Origin: an uncultured Christensenella sp.
GTDB lineage: Bacteria > Bacillota > Clostridia > Christensenellales > Borkfalkiaceae
DNA length: 64,000 nucleotides
NCBI GenBank assembly: GCA_910576655.1
Contig: CAJTJC010000001.1
Span: 124,001-188,000, forward strand
Direction: 5' to 3'
Part shown: in pieces, positions 49,160-56,786 of the stretch
Layout of the letters: every line of letters starts with the position of its first letter
Position numbering within the stretch: the first letter of the stretch is position 1
Program-made: the position numbers and the translations under genes
The notes under the pieces: generated by a model
Told to the model about the DNA's origin: nothing
Database searches by the model: none
The model's input: only the letters and a program-made list of their open reading frames with translations

Positions 49160-49384
49160 TTACTCGCAGAGCAACTTGTTGAAAAGTAAAGTCCAAATCA
49201 TATCAATCCAGCCGATGAATAATCCGCCAATCGTAACGATAAGGCTTACAACAAGTCTAAGCGCGCCGCCCTTTTTAAGGAACGCAGACCATCTTACAAG
49301 TATTTCCGTGAACCAGTTGATTACCGGAAGGAACAGTAAGAGAATCTGAACAAGTTTGTTCTGTTTGTGAAACCAAGCGTCCAT
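49160..49384 (-). CDS. Small two-helix membrane protein
   Basis: The 74-residue protein has two membrane helices (LVQILLLFLPVINWFTEIL, then LVVSLIVTIGGLFIGWIDMI) with basic residues between. It is a paralogue of the protein at 49488-49724: both start with an aromatic W[F/H]-x-Q segment followed by LVQILLL or VLQIILL and share the tryptophan pattern. Function unknown. It has its own promoter, and AAGGAGAGTTTC precedes the ATG. Confidence 0.7.
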   Translation of the reverse strand: MDAWFHKQNKLVQILLLFLPVINWFTEILVRWSAFLKKGGALRLVVSLIVTIGGLFIGWIDMIWTLLFNKLLCE

Positions 49385-49415
49385 TTTGAAACTCTCCTTT
49401 TGTTTTAATAATTAT

Positions 49416-49443
49416 ATTATATCACAATTATCTTATATGTCAA
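49416..49443 (-). promoter_or_regulatory. Promoter of the small membrane protein gene (49384)
   Basis: On the minus strand TTGACA (49438-49443), a 16-bp spacer and TATAAT (49416-49421), followed by a second overlapping TATAAT. Confidence 0.7.
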
Positions 49444-49487
49444 CGATTTGGCGCAAAAAACGGCGGGATTGCCGTATTTTGCAACCG

Positions 49488-49724
49488 TCAGGCAAGAATA
49501 AGACGCCCTTTAAGCGCAAGATAAATAATGTCGATAAGGCAGAGGAACCAGCCCCAGCCGAGTACCAAAAACAGTATAAACACCACTACGTGCACCGCGC
49601 TCATCGTTCTGAGCATAATCGAAAGCCTTATAAGCAGCTCGACCGCCCAACCGACGAAGGGGATAATCAGCAGTATTATCTGTAAAACTCTGTCCTGACT
49701 ATAAAACCACTTGTCAAAATTCAT
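49488..49724 (-). CDS. Small two-helix membrane protein (paralogue)
   Basis: The 78-residue protein has two membrane helices (VLQIILLIIPFVGWAVELL and VVVFILFLVLGWGWFLCLID). It is similar to the protein at 49160-49384 in length, start and tryptophan positions, so the genes arose by tandem duplication. GGGAGGGTTTTT precedes the ATG. No function is known. The fold recalls very short stress-induced membrane proteins. Confidence 0.7.
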   Translation of the reverse strand: MNFDKWFYSQDRVLQIILLIIPFVGWAVELLIRLSIMLRTMSAVHVVVFILFLVLGWGWFLCLIDIIYLALKGRLILA

Positions 49725-49752
49725 AAAAACCCTCCCGTTTCCGTTTTATATT

Positions 49753-49781
49753 ATATTAACACCCTTCTTAAAATATGTCAA
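49753..49781 (-). promoter_or_regulatory. Promoter of the small membrane protein gene (49724)
   Basis: On the minus strand TTGACA (49776-49781), a 17-bp spacer and TAATAT (49753-49758). TTGACATAT also begins the promoter of the paralogue at 49384. Confidence 0.6.
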
Positions 49782-49790
49782 TTACGTGCA

Positions 49791-49826
49791 AAAAAATATT
49801 CCCGCCGTTCGGCGGGAATATTTTTT
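49791..49826 (-). terminator. Terminator of the collagen-like lipoprotein gene
   Basis: AAAAAATATTCCCGCC / GGCGGGAATATTTTTT arms around GTTC form a 16-bp perfect stem that overlaps the stop codon and ends in a T-run on the minus strand. Confidence 0.85.
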
Positions 49827-51660
49827 ACATGGGCAGCTCGGTAGGCGTAAGTTCGCCGGTTTCGGGGTCGATAGTAAACGCCCCTACACCTATAACCCAA
49901 AGAAAATCGTCCTCTAACATACAGCCGAGAGCGTAAGTTTTGCCCTCGAAAGTATAGTAAGCCAGCGTAAACTGCTTAGAGCTGTAAATTTCTATGACGG
50001 CTTCTTTGCCATCCACGGTAATGGTATAACTGCCGTCTTTGGCGTAACCTTCCTTTTCCGCATCGGCAGAAGTAAGGTCGGAAAACCGCGAATTTTTTTC
50101 GTCGTACTTAAAGATAAGTATGGAAAGCTCTTCCTCGCTCGACATTTCAAACATTTCACCGTCAAGCTCGCAGAAGAATTTTACGGGCTGCTCTCTTCCG
50201 CTGATATAGACGTCGGCAGTTCTGTTATCGTACAATTTAATCTGCGTCACGGGCGTTCCCGCAAGCGCGTATTGCGAGCTGTTATCGCTGCCCGACAGCG
50301 TTGCGACAAGCTCTACCGCTTTAAGCGTAAAGGTAATAGAACAGTCAACGCCCTCGTAAGTGAACTTTACCGTTTTTTCGCCCGCGGTTGTCAAATCCAC
50401 TCCGTCAAGGGTTGCGCCGAGTTCGTATAATCCTTTATGCTCTTCTTTGCCGTCAGAGTAATAAACCACGCACCAAATATCGTTTAAAATTTGTTCGGCA
50501 TCGGTACCCAACTCAAACGAACGGTCATTTTCGGATACGACCTTTAATACGGCGGGCTCGGCGCTTTCGTCATAAACAAGCACGTCGAAGCTGAATTCAT
50601 AGCTTTCGTATTTACCGTTGACGGTGTAAACGCCTACCGACTGTTGAATTCCGCTAAAATCAAGCTCGACGCCCTTTTCCATAAGCTCTATTAAGGACAC
50701 CTGGTTGGTGCTGCCGCCCTCGTAACAGAAATCAAGCCAGGCGTTATGATAAATTGACTCTTCCAAATTACCGAACTCACCTATACGTATGCGGCAAAGT
50801 TGCCCCTTTATACTTTCAAGCTTTCTTTGGGCTACCTTAACTTTGAACTCGAAATCGAAGCCCCTATGCGTGCCGCTTACTTTGTATTCGCCTACCGTAT
50901 CGGGCTTGACGCCGCTTACGTCAACCTTGCCGCCGCTTCGCAAAACGTCGGCAAGCGATACCGTACAGCCGCCCTTTTTGTCGACTTCGATTATGCACAA
51001 GCGGTCCATAAACACGTCGGCTTCGTCGGTATATATCGTCTGGTCGTGCGTTTCCACTTCCGTTATGGGCCTTACTTCTATTCTGTCCGCATATACGCCG
51101 TAGCTAATAAGCAGAGCTTTTTCGGCTTCGTCGTTAACTAAATAAAGTCTGTCCCTGTCTATCGTTATTACGGGGGTCGCGCTTGTGTCTATCGTGCTGC
51201 CGTCGGTCAGCGTGAATACGAAGTACGAGCAAATGCCCCATTTATCCGTCGTCTGTTTTACCGAAGCTATGCCTACGCCATGCTCGCCGTCTGCGCCGTC
51301 AAAACCGTTCTCGCCTTGTTCGCCCTTGTCGCCCTTGTCACCCTTGTCACCCTTGTCGCCTTGCTCCCCTTGCTCGCCTTTGTCACCCTTGTCGCCTTTA
51401 TCGCCTTTATCGCCTTTATCGCCTTTATCGCCTTTATCGCCTTTATCGCCAGTGATTGATGCAAGCCAGTCGGTATAGGATAAAACGGTTTCGCCGTTTG
51501 CCCTTGCATTGTCCGCATACAAATTGTATACCGCCACTATCTGTGGGTTGCCGTTGTCGGCAGGCTTGTCGTCGTCATTTCCGCACGCCGCAAACCCGAA
51601 AGCGCCCGCCGTTACGCACGCCGAAGCAAGCAAGGCGGCAATAAGTTTCTTTTTGCTCAT
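49825..51660 (-). CDS. Surface lipoprotein with collagen-like repeats
   Basis: The 611-residue protein has a lipobox (FGFAAC), a short helical domain, then a collagen-like G-x-y run of about 17 triplets (mostly GDK, with GEQ and GEN) near residues 71-120. After it come three or four beta domains resembling Ig-like folds (YKVSGTHRGFDFEFKVKVAQ; KTVKFTYEGVDCSITFTLK). It is likely exposed on the cell surface, where the triple helix would make it a trimeric stalk. The DNA encoding the repeat is a 9-bp tandem array. Confidence 0.85.
   Translation of the reverse strand: MSKKKLIAALLASACVTAGAFGFAACGNDDDKPADNGNPQIVAVYNLYADNARANGETVLSYTDWLASITGDKGDKGDKGDKGDKGDKGDKGDKGEQGEQGDKGDKGDKGDKGEQGENGFDGADGEHGVGIASVKQTTDKWGICSYFVFTLTDGSTIDTSATPVITIDRDRLYLVNDEAEKALLISYGVYADRIEVRPITEVETHDQTIYTDEADVFMDRLCIIEVDKKGGCTVSLADVLRSGGKVDVSGVKPDTVGEYKVSGTHRGFDFEFKVKVAQRKLESIKGQLCRIRIGEFGNLEESIYHNAWLDFCYEGGSTNQVSLIELMEKGVELDFSGIQQSVGVYTVNGKYESYEFSFDVLVYDESAEPAVLKVVSENDRSFELGTDAEQILNDIWCVVYYSDGKEEHKGLYELGATLDGVDLTTAGEKTVKFTYEGVDCSITFTLKAVELVATLSGSDNSSQYALAGTPVTQIKLYDNRTADVYISGREQPVKFFCELDGEMFEMSSEEELSILIFKYDEKNSRFSDLTSADAEKEGYAKDGSYTITVDGKEAVIEIYSSKQFTLAYYTFEGKTYALGCMLEDDFLWVIGVGAFTIDPETGELTPTELPM
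51311..51450. repeat. Nine-bp tandem repeat encoding the collagen-like region
   Basis: About fifteen units of GCCTTTATC, GCCCTTGTC or close variants follow each other on the plus strand (GDK codons on the minus strand). The last seven units are nearly identical, indicating recent expansion. The unit is a multiple of three, so length changes keep the reading frame. Confidence 0.9.
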
Positions 51661-51708
51661 AACTCTCTCCTTTTTGTTTTTTATAACAACCGTTTCCGAT
51701 TATTAATT

Positions 51709-51779
51709 TTGACATTTAGTGAATGTCATTTGCTTTAATTTATCATAATATAATGAGGTTGTCAAGTACTGAATGTCAA
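51709..51779. promoter_or_regulatory. Divergent regulatory region with two TTGACATTYAGT sites
   Basis: TTGACATTTAGTGAATGTCA (51709-51728) is a palindrome with TGACATT/AATGTCA arms. A second site on the opposite strand reads TTGACATTCAGTACTTGACA (51760-51779). They flank the promoters of the collagen-like gene (TTGACA, 17 bp, TAAATT on the minus strand) and of the HTH gene. They probably bind the HTH protein. Confidence 0.65.
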
Positions 51780-51802
51780 AAATGAGTTAAAAAAATAGAG
51801 TT

Positions 51803-52051
51803 ATGTTTAAAAACAAAGCAACAAACGGCAAAAATAATATATGCGGACAAAGGGTTTACGAGCTCAGAAAGAGTAGCACGCCTAAAATGTCGCAGAGGAT
51901 ACTTGCCGAAAAGCTACAGCTTTTCGGTATAGACGTGGATAAAAACGCAGTTCAGCGCATAGAGAGCGGGCAAAGGTTCGTAACCGATATCGAGCTGGTT
52001 GCGCTAAGCAAAATTTTCAACGTCTGTTACAGCCAACTTTTAGACGAATAA
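51803..52051 (+). CDS. Cro/CI-type HTH regulator
   Basis: The 82-residue single HTH_3 protein reads RVYELRKSSTPKMSQRILAE, FGIDVDKNAVQRIESGQRF and DIELVALSKIFNVCYSQLL. It lies divergent from the collagen-like lipoprotein gene, with shared operator-like sites between them, and may control that surface protein. A ribosome-binding site is poor (AGAGTT). Confidence 0.82.
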   Translation: MFKNKATNGKNNICGQRVYELRKSSTPKMSQRILAEKLQLFGIDVDKNAVQRIESGQRFVTDIELVALSKIFNVCYSQLLDE

Positions 52052-52054
52052 AAT

Positions 52055-52089
52055 AAAACCTGCGTTGACGGTTAGTCAACGCAGGTTTT
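52055..52089. terminator. Terminator of the ribosomal protein operon (and HTH gene)
   Basis: AAAACCTGCGTTGAC / GTCAACGCAGGTTTT arms around GGTTA form a 15-bp perfect stem. It serves both the plus-strand HTH gene and the minus-strand ribosomal operon ending with rplQ. Confidence 0.88.
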
Positions 52090-52100
52090 CTCGATTAATT

Positions 52101-52607
52101 TTATACAAGCTCTATAATAGCTTCTTCGGCACCATCGCCGCGACGCGAGCCCAAAAGATAGATGCGGGTATAACCGCCGCCCTGTCCGAGCTCCTCGGTA
52201 CGCTGAGCGTACTTGGGCGCAATTTCGTTGAAGAGCTTTTCCATTAACGGGTGACGGATGTCAGCCGTTCTCTTTTTGAAATCGGACTTCTTTTCGTTGA
52301 AGGCCTTGACCTCCTGAAGGTCGCGGAGCTTTGCCATAAGCGCACGGCGGACCGCAAGCTTTTTGGGGCTGTCCTTAATGGACTTGGACTTGACTTCCTT
52401 GCCCTTTTTGTCCGTCGTTACGGTCTCGGTTTCCTCGTTTAAATCGTAAACCTTGATTGCTTTGGTTATTATCTTTTCAACGTAAGGCTGAAGCTCTTTC
52501 GCTCTTGCTTGGGTCGTGGTTATTTTGCCGAACCATAACAGCTCGGAAGCCTGATTGCGAAGAATTGCCTGTCTTTGCTCTGCCGTTTTTCCTAATTTGC
52601 CGGGCAT
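52101..52607 (-). CDS. rplQ: 50S ribosomal protein L17
   Basis: L17 sits near the exit tunnel. The 168-residue protein has the conserved start KLGKTAEQRQAILRNQASEL, then ITTTQARAKELQPYVEKIIT, and the end GGGYTRIYLLGSRRGDGAEE. Compared with the usual length of about 115-130, it carries an insertion of about 40-50 residues (about 55-105, Lys/Glu/Thr-rich). It is the last gene of the rpoA operon. AAGGAGGAATAAAA precedes the ATG. Confidence 0.95.
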   Translation of the reverse strand: MPGKLGKTAEQRQAILRNQASELLWFGKITTTQARAKELQPYVEKIITKAIKVYDLNEETETVTTDKKGKEVKSKSIKDSPKKLAVRRALMAKLRDLQEVKAFNEKKSDFKKRTADIRHPLMEKLFNEIAPKYAQRTEELGQGGGYTRIYLLGSRRGDGAEEAIIELV

Positions 52608-52610
52608 TTT

Positions 52611-53564
52611 TTATTCCTCCTTGTTAGCAAGTGATAATCCGTAGGATTGAAGCTTCAAGATAACTTCGTCCAAAGACTTTCTGCCCAAGTTTCTGACTTT
52701 AAGCATTTCGTCTTCGCTCTTTTTGGTCAAATCCTCTACGGTGTGAATGTTTGCGCGCTTCAAGCAGTTGTACGAACGGACGGATAAATCCATCTCTTCA
52801 ATCTGCATTGCAAGTATTTTCTGCTGCTTGTCGTCCTCGTTTTTGACGAGTATGTCCATTTCCTTGATGCTGTCGGAAAGGTCGACGAAAAGCGATATGT
52901 GGTCCTGCATTATCTTTGCCGCGAGAGATACGATTTCCTTCGCACTGAACGCGCCGTTCGTCGTAATCTCCAAGGTGAGCTTGTCGTAGTCGGTATTCTG
53001 TCCGACGCGGGTGTTTTCAACCGAATAGTTCACCTTTTTGACTGGGGTATATATCGAGTCGATGGGAATGTAATCGATAAGCTCGGTTCTGGTGTGGTCC
53101 GCACCCTTGTAGCCTCTGCCTCTGCCGATTGTTATTTCCATATCGATTTTGCCGCCCTCGTCAACAGTGCAAATGTGCTGGTCGCCGTTGATTATTTCAA
53201 TTTCGGCGTCCTCCGATATGTCGCTTGCCTTGACCTCGCAAGGACCTTCCTTATAGAGATGAACTACCTTGACGTAGTCCTTATCGGTAACCTTAGTTTT
53301 TATTGCAAGCGTCTTTAAGTTGAGAATTATTTCAGTTACGTCCTCTTTGACGCCCGCGACCGCGGAAAATTCGTGCTTTACAGTTCCGTCGAGAAACCTG
53401 ATACCCTGTGCAGCCGCTCCGGGAAGTGCGGAAAGCAATATTCTTCTAAGGCAGTTGCCTATTGTAAGACCGAAACCCTTTTCGAGAGGCTCCACGACGA
53501 CCTTAGCATAAGACTGGTCCTCGCTTTCTTCCACTTCGATTTTGGGCATATCCATTTCGATCAT
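52611..53564 (-). CDS. rpoA: RNA polymerase subunit alpha
   Basis: The 317-residue alpha subunit has the N-terminal assembly domain (FGLTIGNCLRRILLSALPGA; GRGRGYKGADH) and the C-terminal DNA- and activator-binding domain (LSVRSYNCLKRANIHTVEDL; KVRNLGRKSLDEVILKLQ). Length is normal. AGGAGGTAGAAC precedes the ATG. It lies between rpsD and rplQ as usual. Confidence 0.98.
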   Translation of the reverse strand: MIEMDMPKIEVEESEDQSYAKVVVEPLEKGFGLTIGNCLRRILLSALPGAAAQGIRFLDGTVKHEFSAVAGVKEDVTEIILNLKTLAIKTKVTDKDYVKVVHLYKEGPCEVKASDISEDAEIEIINGDQHICTVDEGGKIDMEITIGRGRGYKGADHTRTELIDYIPIDSIYTPVKKVNYSVENTRVGQNTDYDKLTLEITTNGAFSAKEIVSLAAKIMQDHISLFVDLSDSIKEMDILVKNEDDKQQKILAMQIEEMDLSVRSYNCLKRANIHTVEDLTKKSEDEMLKVRNLGRKSLDEVILKLQSYGLSLANKEE

Positions 53565-53586
53565 GTTCTACCTCCTGTTTTCTTTA

Positions 53587-54210
53587 TTACTTGGAGTACA
53601 ACTCGACAATCATGTGCTCTGCTATCTGGCTGTCGATATCATCTCTTGCGGGAAGTGCTAAAATCTTTCCTTCCAGTTTTTCGGGGTTGAATTCAAGCCA
53701 TTTGGGCATGACGCCGACCTTCATGGCCTTTATCCCTTCAAAATATTTATTTGAAGTTTTGTTTTCTTTGACGGTGATAATATCGCCCACCTTGACGATG
53801 TAAGAGGGGATATTTACTTTTTTGCCGTTTACGAGGAAGTGACCGTGATTAACGAGCTGCCTCGACTGCGCGCGGCTTGCGCCTATTCCCATACGGAAAA
53901 TGACGTTGTCGAGCCTGCGCTCCAAAAGCGAGAGCATATTTTCACCCGTAATGCCCTTCATTCTGTCCGCCTTCTCGTAGTAGGTGCGGAACTGACCTTC
54001 CTGTACGCCGTAAATACGCTTAACCTTCTGCTTTTCGCGAAGCTGCTGACCGTATTCGGATACCTTCTTTCTGCCCGCGCCGTGCACACCGGGAGGCGTG
54101 GGTCTCTTTTCAAACGGACATTTGCCCGTATAGCATTTATCGCCCTTTAAAAACAGCTTTCCGCCCTCTCTTCTGCAAAGACGGCATTTTGCTTCTCTGT
54201 ACGTAGCCAT
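53587..54210 (-). CDS. rpsD: 30S ribosomal protein S4 (zinc-binding form)
   Basis: The 207-residue S4 binds 16S rRNA early in assembly. The N-terminus carries the zinc cysteines CRLCRREGGKLFLKGDKC and then CPF. The S4 RNA-binding domain is read from RRLDNVIFRMGIGASRAQSR and VNHGHFLVNGKKVNIPS. S4 often represses its own operon. The strong spacing and GGAGGTAAAAAAG start are ordinary. Confidence 0.97.
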   Translation of the reverse strand: MATYREAKCRLCRREGGKLFLKGDKCYTGKCPFEKRPTPPGVHGAGRKKVSEYGQQLREKQKVKRIYGVQEGQFRTYYEKADRMKGITGENMLSLLERRLDNVIFRMGIGASRAQSRQLVNHGHFLVNGKKVNIPSYIVKVGDIITVKENKTSNKYFEGIKAMKVGVMPKWLEFNPEKLEGKILALPARDDIDSQIAEHMIVELYSK

Positions 54211-54229
54211 ATTTCTTTTTTACCTCCGA

Positions 54230-54628
54230 TTATACTCTGCGGCGTTTAGGCGGTCTGCAACCGTTGTGGGGAATGGGGGAAACGTCCGAAATAAGAGTGA
54301 TTTCCACTTCGCACGCGCCGATTGCCCTGATTGCCGATTCCCTGCCTGCGCCGGGACCCTTTACGTAAACTTCCGCCGAACGGAGTCCGTGTTCTTTTGC
54401 TGCTTTGACCGCGGTTTCGCACGCCATCTGCGCCGCATAAGGCGTACCCTTTCTCGAACCCTTGAAGTTGAGGCTGCCCGCGCTCGACCATGAAATTACG
54501 TTGCCCTGTAAATCGGTAACGGTGACGAGCGTGTTGTTGAACGTCGACTGAATGTGTACCTGACCTTTGTCGACTTTTTTCAGCTCTCTACGCTTTCTTG
54601 TAGTCTGCTTTTTAGTATTTGCTGCCAT
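54230..54628 (-). CDS. rpsK: 30S ribosomal protein S11
   Basis: The 132-residue platform protein of the 30S subunit shows GQVHIQSTFNNTLVTVTDLQ, GNVISWSSAGSLNFKGSRK and the conserved end PIPHNGCRPPKRRRV. It follows rpsM by 11 bp, with AAGGAGGTAAGGT before the ATG. Nothing unusual. Confidence 0.97.
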   Translation of the reverse strand: MAANTKKQTTRKRRELKKVDKGQVHIQSTFNNTLVTVTDLQGNVISWSSAGSLNFKGSRKGTPYAAQMACETAVKAAKEHGLRSAEVYVKGPGAGRESAIRAIGACEVEITLISDVSPIPHNGCRPPKRRRV

Positions 54629-54639
54629 ACCTTACCTCC

Positions 54640-55014
54640 TTACTTTGCTCCCTTCTTCTTTGCGACCGTACGGCGGGGACCCTTTCTCGTCCTTGCGTTG
54701 GTCTTGGTGGACTGTCCGCGTACGGGCAGACCCTTTCTGTGACGGATGCCGCGATAGCATCCTATTTCCATAAGTCTCTTGATGTTGAGCGAAACTTCGG
54801 AACGAAGCTCGCCTTCGACCCTGTAATTATGGTCGATATATTCCCTGAGTTTAGATACGGTCTGTTCGTCCAAATCTTTAACTCTCGTGTCGGGGTTGAC
54901 GCCCGTAGCAGCGAGAATTTTCTGCGACGTCTTCAATCCGATACCGTAAATGTAGGTAAGCCCTATTTCTACTCTCTTTTCTCTGGGTAAATCCACACCG
55001 GCAATACGTGCCAT
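54640..55014 (-). CDS. rpsM: 30S ribosomal protein S13
   Basis: The 124-residue head protein contacts the P-site tRNA and L5. It shows MARIAGVDLPREKRVEIGLT, YIYGIGLKTSQKILAATGV and the basic end GLPVRGQSTKTNARTRKGP. GGAGGAATTAAATCT precedes the ATG. A long hairpin lies between it and rpmJ upstream. Confidence 0.97.
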   Translation of the reverse strand: MARIAGVDLPREKRVEIGLTYIYGIGLKTSQKILAATGVNPDTRVKDLDEQTVSKLREYIDHNYRVEGELRSEVSLNIKRLMEIGCYRGIRHRKGLPVRGQSTKTNARTRKGPRRTVAKKKGAK

Positions 55015-55137
55015 AGATTTAATTCCTCCGTTTAATTTTTAATAAGTGTATTTTTATGTTAACCGCGACAAACCTGCGCCCGAAAATTTGGAATGAGGCG
55101 CAGCGTCGGTCCGAAATTATTTTTTACTTTACAAAAG

Positions 55138-55200
55138 GTTAAAACGCAGAGATACGCGCGCCCTCTTTTAAGACCCGCGCGGTATATTTGCGTTTTAAAC
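55138..55200 (-). other. Long imperfect hairpin between rpmJ and rpsM
   Basis: The sequence 55138-55160 pairs with 55176-55200 (GTTAAAACGCA..ATACGCGCG against CGCGCGGTAT..TGCGTTTTAAAC), with few mismatches, around a 15-nt loop. It fills most of the 186-bp gap between rpmJ and rpsM. There is no T-run, so it is probably a regulatory or processing structure rather than a terminator. Confidence 0.5.
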
Positions 55201-55317
55201 TCAGCCCTGGCGCTGTTTATGGTTCTTGTTCTTGGAACAGATAACCATTACCTTGCCGTTTCTTTTAATTACTTTGCACTTATCGCACATAGGTTTTACT
55301 GAAGGTCTGACTTTCAT
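55201..55317 (-). CDS. rpmJ: 50S ribosomal protein L36
   Basis: The 38-residue L36 reads MKVRPSVKPMCDKCKVIKRN, GKVMVICSKNKNHKQRQG, with the zinc ligands CDKC, C and H, so it is the zinc form. AAGGAGTAAATT lies before the ATG at 55317. It has its usual place between infA and rpsM. Confidence 0.97.
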   Translation of the reverse strand: MKVRPSVKPMCDKCKVIKRNGKVMVICSKNKNHKQRQG

Positions 55318-55480
55318 AATTTACTCCTTTTCTCTTCACGAAAAATCAATTCTGTTTCCGCGAGTTAATTTTTCCGTGCCCGCAGTCTGCGGACAAGCCT
55401 ATTATAAATTGCGGCGTTCGCGTCGCGCAGCGGCGCGGTTTGTTTACGCCGTTAATTACTGGAAATTCCGCAACCCTTAA

Positions 55481-55702
55481 TCAGTTTTTACTGCGCCAGG
55501 TGATGCGTCCCTTCGTCAAATCGTAGGGGCTCATTTCAAGCTTTACGTTGTCGCCCTCGATTATCCGGATATAGTTCATACGCAGCTTGCCCGAAATATA
55601 GGCGGTAATAACGTATCCGTTGGTAAGCTTAACTTTAAACGTAGCGTTGGGAAGACACTCTATTACTTTGCCTTCGGCTTCGATAACGTCGTTTTTGGAC
55701 AT
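55481..55702 (-). CDS. infA: Translation initiation factor IF-1
   Basis: The 73-residue OB-fold factor binds the A site of the 30S subunit during initiation. It shows DVIEAEGKVIECLPNATFKV, GYVITAYISGKLRMNYIRI and GDNVKLEMSPYDLTKGRI. The ATG at 55702 (MSKNDV) is preferred over an upstream TTG. GAGGAAT precedes it. Confidence 0.97.
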   Translation of the reverse strand: MSKNDVIEAEGKVIECLPNATFKVKLTNGYVITAYISGKLRMNYIRIIEGDNVKLEMSPYDLTKGRITWRSKN

Positions 55703-55717
55703 CAATATTCCTCGTTT

Positions 55718-56032
55718 TTAAAGTTTATTTTTTTGCGCCTCGTCAGGCTTTTCCATCTGAGGATAGTTATACGATTTCAGTGCCGAAAACACCTCGGTAT
55801 CGAACACTTGTCTGCCCTCGATAAATTTTACGGAAATAGCCTCTGCCTTTTCGGGCAACAGACGCACGTGTTTGAGATTTTTCTTCTTCGGGGCGGCAAG
55901 CTTTCTGAAATTGCCGTCGACCACGCCGACAGAACCGTCGGGATAAATTTCCCGGATTATATAGTGTCTGTCCTTATCTCTGCCCTGAGTACTTTGACAT
56001 ATCCCGCCTATGACAGGAATTTTCATTTTCAT
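55718..56032 (-). CDS. KOW-domain RNA-binding protein (L14e-like)
   Basis: The 104-residue protein shows a KOW/L14e-like start (VIGGICQSTQGRDKDRHYII) and then REIYPDGSVGVVDGNFRKLA and KKNLKHVRLLPEKAE, all fitting an SH3-like RNA-binding domain. Related small proteins occur between map and infA in Clostridia and probably act at the ribosome. The C-terminus is an extension of about 35 residues without clear domain. AGGTATTTT precedes the ATG. Confidence 0.85.
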   Translation of the reverse strand: MKMKIPVIGGICQSTQGRDKDRHYIIREIYPDGSVGVVDGNFRKLAAPKKKNLKHVRLLPEKAEAISVKFIEGRQVFDTEVFSALKSYNYPQMEKPDEAQKNKL

Positions 56033-56039
56033 AAAATAC

Positions 56040-56786
56040 CTATAAGGTTAGAATTTCGACGCCGTCGTCCTTGATAAGCACGGTGTTTTCGTAGTGCGCG
56101 GCGGGAAGTCCGTCCGCAGTAGTCACCGTCCAGCCGTCCTCGCGGCTGAAATTGACCTTGTAAGTGCCCATATTTATCATAGGCTCGATACAGATAGTCA
56201 TACCGCTTTTAAGACGCATACCCGTGCCCGCTTTACCGTAGTTCGGCACGGCGGGGTCCTCGTGCATTTCGCTTCCGATACCGTGACCCGTCAAGGCGCG
56301 CACTACGCCGTATCCGTTCGCTTCGGCGTGGGTCTGTACCCTGTGCCCTATATCGAACAGCGGAACGCCCGCCTGCAAGCCCTCGATTGCCTTGAAAAAA
56401 CATTCCTCGGTAACCTTTACAAGCCGCCTTTTTTCCTCGGACACGTTGCCGATTAAAAAGGTTCTGCACGCGTCGCCGTGGTAGCCGTTCTTTTCCGCGG
56501 TTATATCCACGCTGACTATGTCGCCGTCGAGAATTACTCTGTCCGACGGCACGCCGTGTACGACGACCTCGTTAACCGACACGCACGAGCTTGCGGGATA
56601 ACCCTCGTAGCCGAGCTCGGAAGGATACGCGCCGCAGGAGGTTATATACTTGTACACGAGCGCGTCCACTTCCTTCGTGGTCATACCCGCACGGATATTC
56701 CTGCCTACGAAATCGAGCGTTTCCTTGACTATGCGGCAGCTTTCGCGCATCAGTTCGATTTCTTTTTCGGTTTTAATTTTAATCAT
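56040..56786 (-). CDS. map: Type I methionyl aminopeptidase
   Basis: The 248-residue enzyme removes the initiator Met. Metal ligands are visible in VSVDITAEKNGYHGDACRTF (two Asp), TGHGIGSEMHEDPAVPNY (His), the glutamate in CIEPMINMG and the final Glu near the C-terminus (YENTVLI). Its ATG overlaps the adk stop (ATGA). Confidence 0.96.
   Translation of the reverse strand: MIKIKTEKEIELMRESCRIVKETLDFVGRNIRAGMTTKEVDALVYKYITSCGAYPSELGYEGYPASSCVSVNEVVVHGVPSDRVILDGDIVSVDITAEKNGYHGDACRTFLIGNVSEEKRRLVKVTEECFFKAIEGLQAGVPLFDIGHRVQTHAEANGYGVVRALTGHGIGSEMHEDPAVPNYGKAGTGMRLKSGMTICIEPMINMGTYKVNFSREDGWTVTTADGLPAAHYENTVLIKDDGVEILTL

Noticed and set aside
51311..51450. Regular repeats that might suggest CRISPR
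   Set aside because: Units are 9 bp, in direct contact, without spacers, and encode GDK triplets in a real gene.
51185..51478. Plus-strand frame with SPLSPLSP repeats
   Set aside because: It is the antisense of the collagen-like 9-bp repeat. The minus-strand gene has a lipobox, a ribosome-binding site and a terminator.
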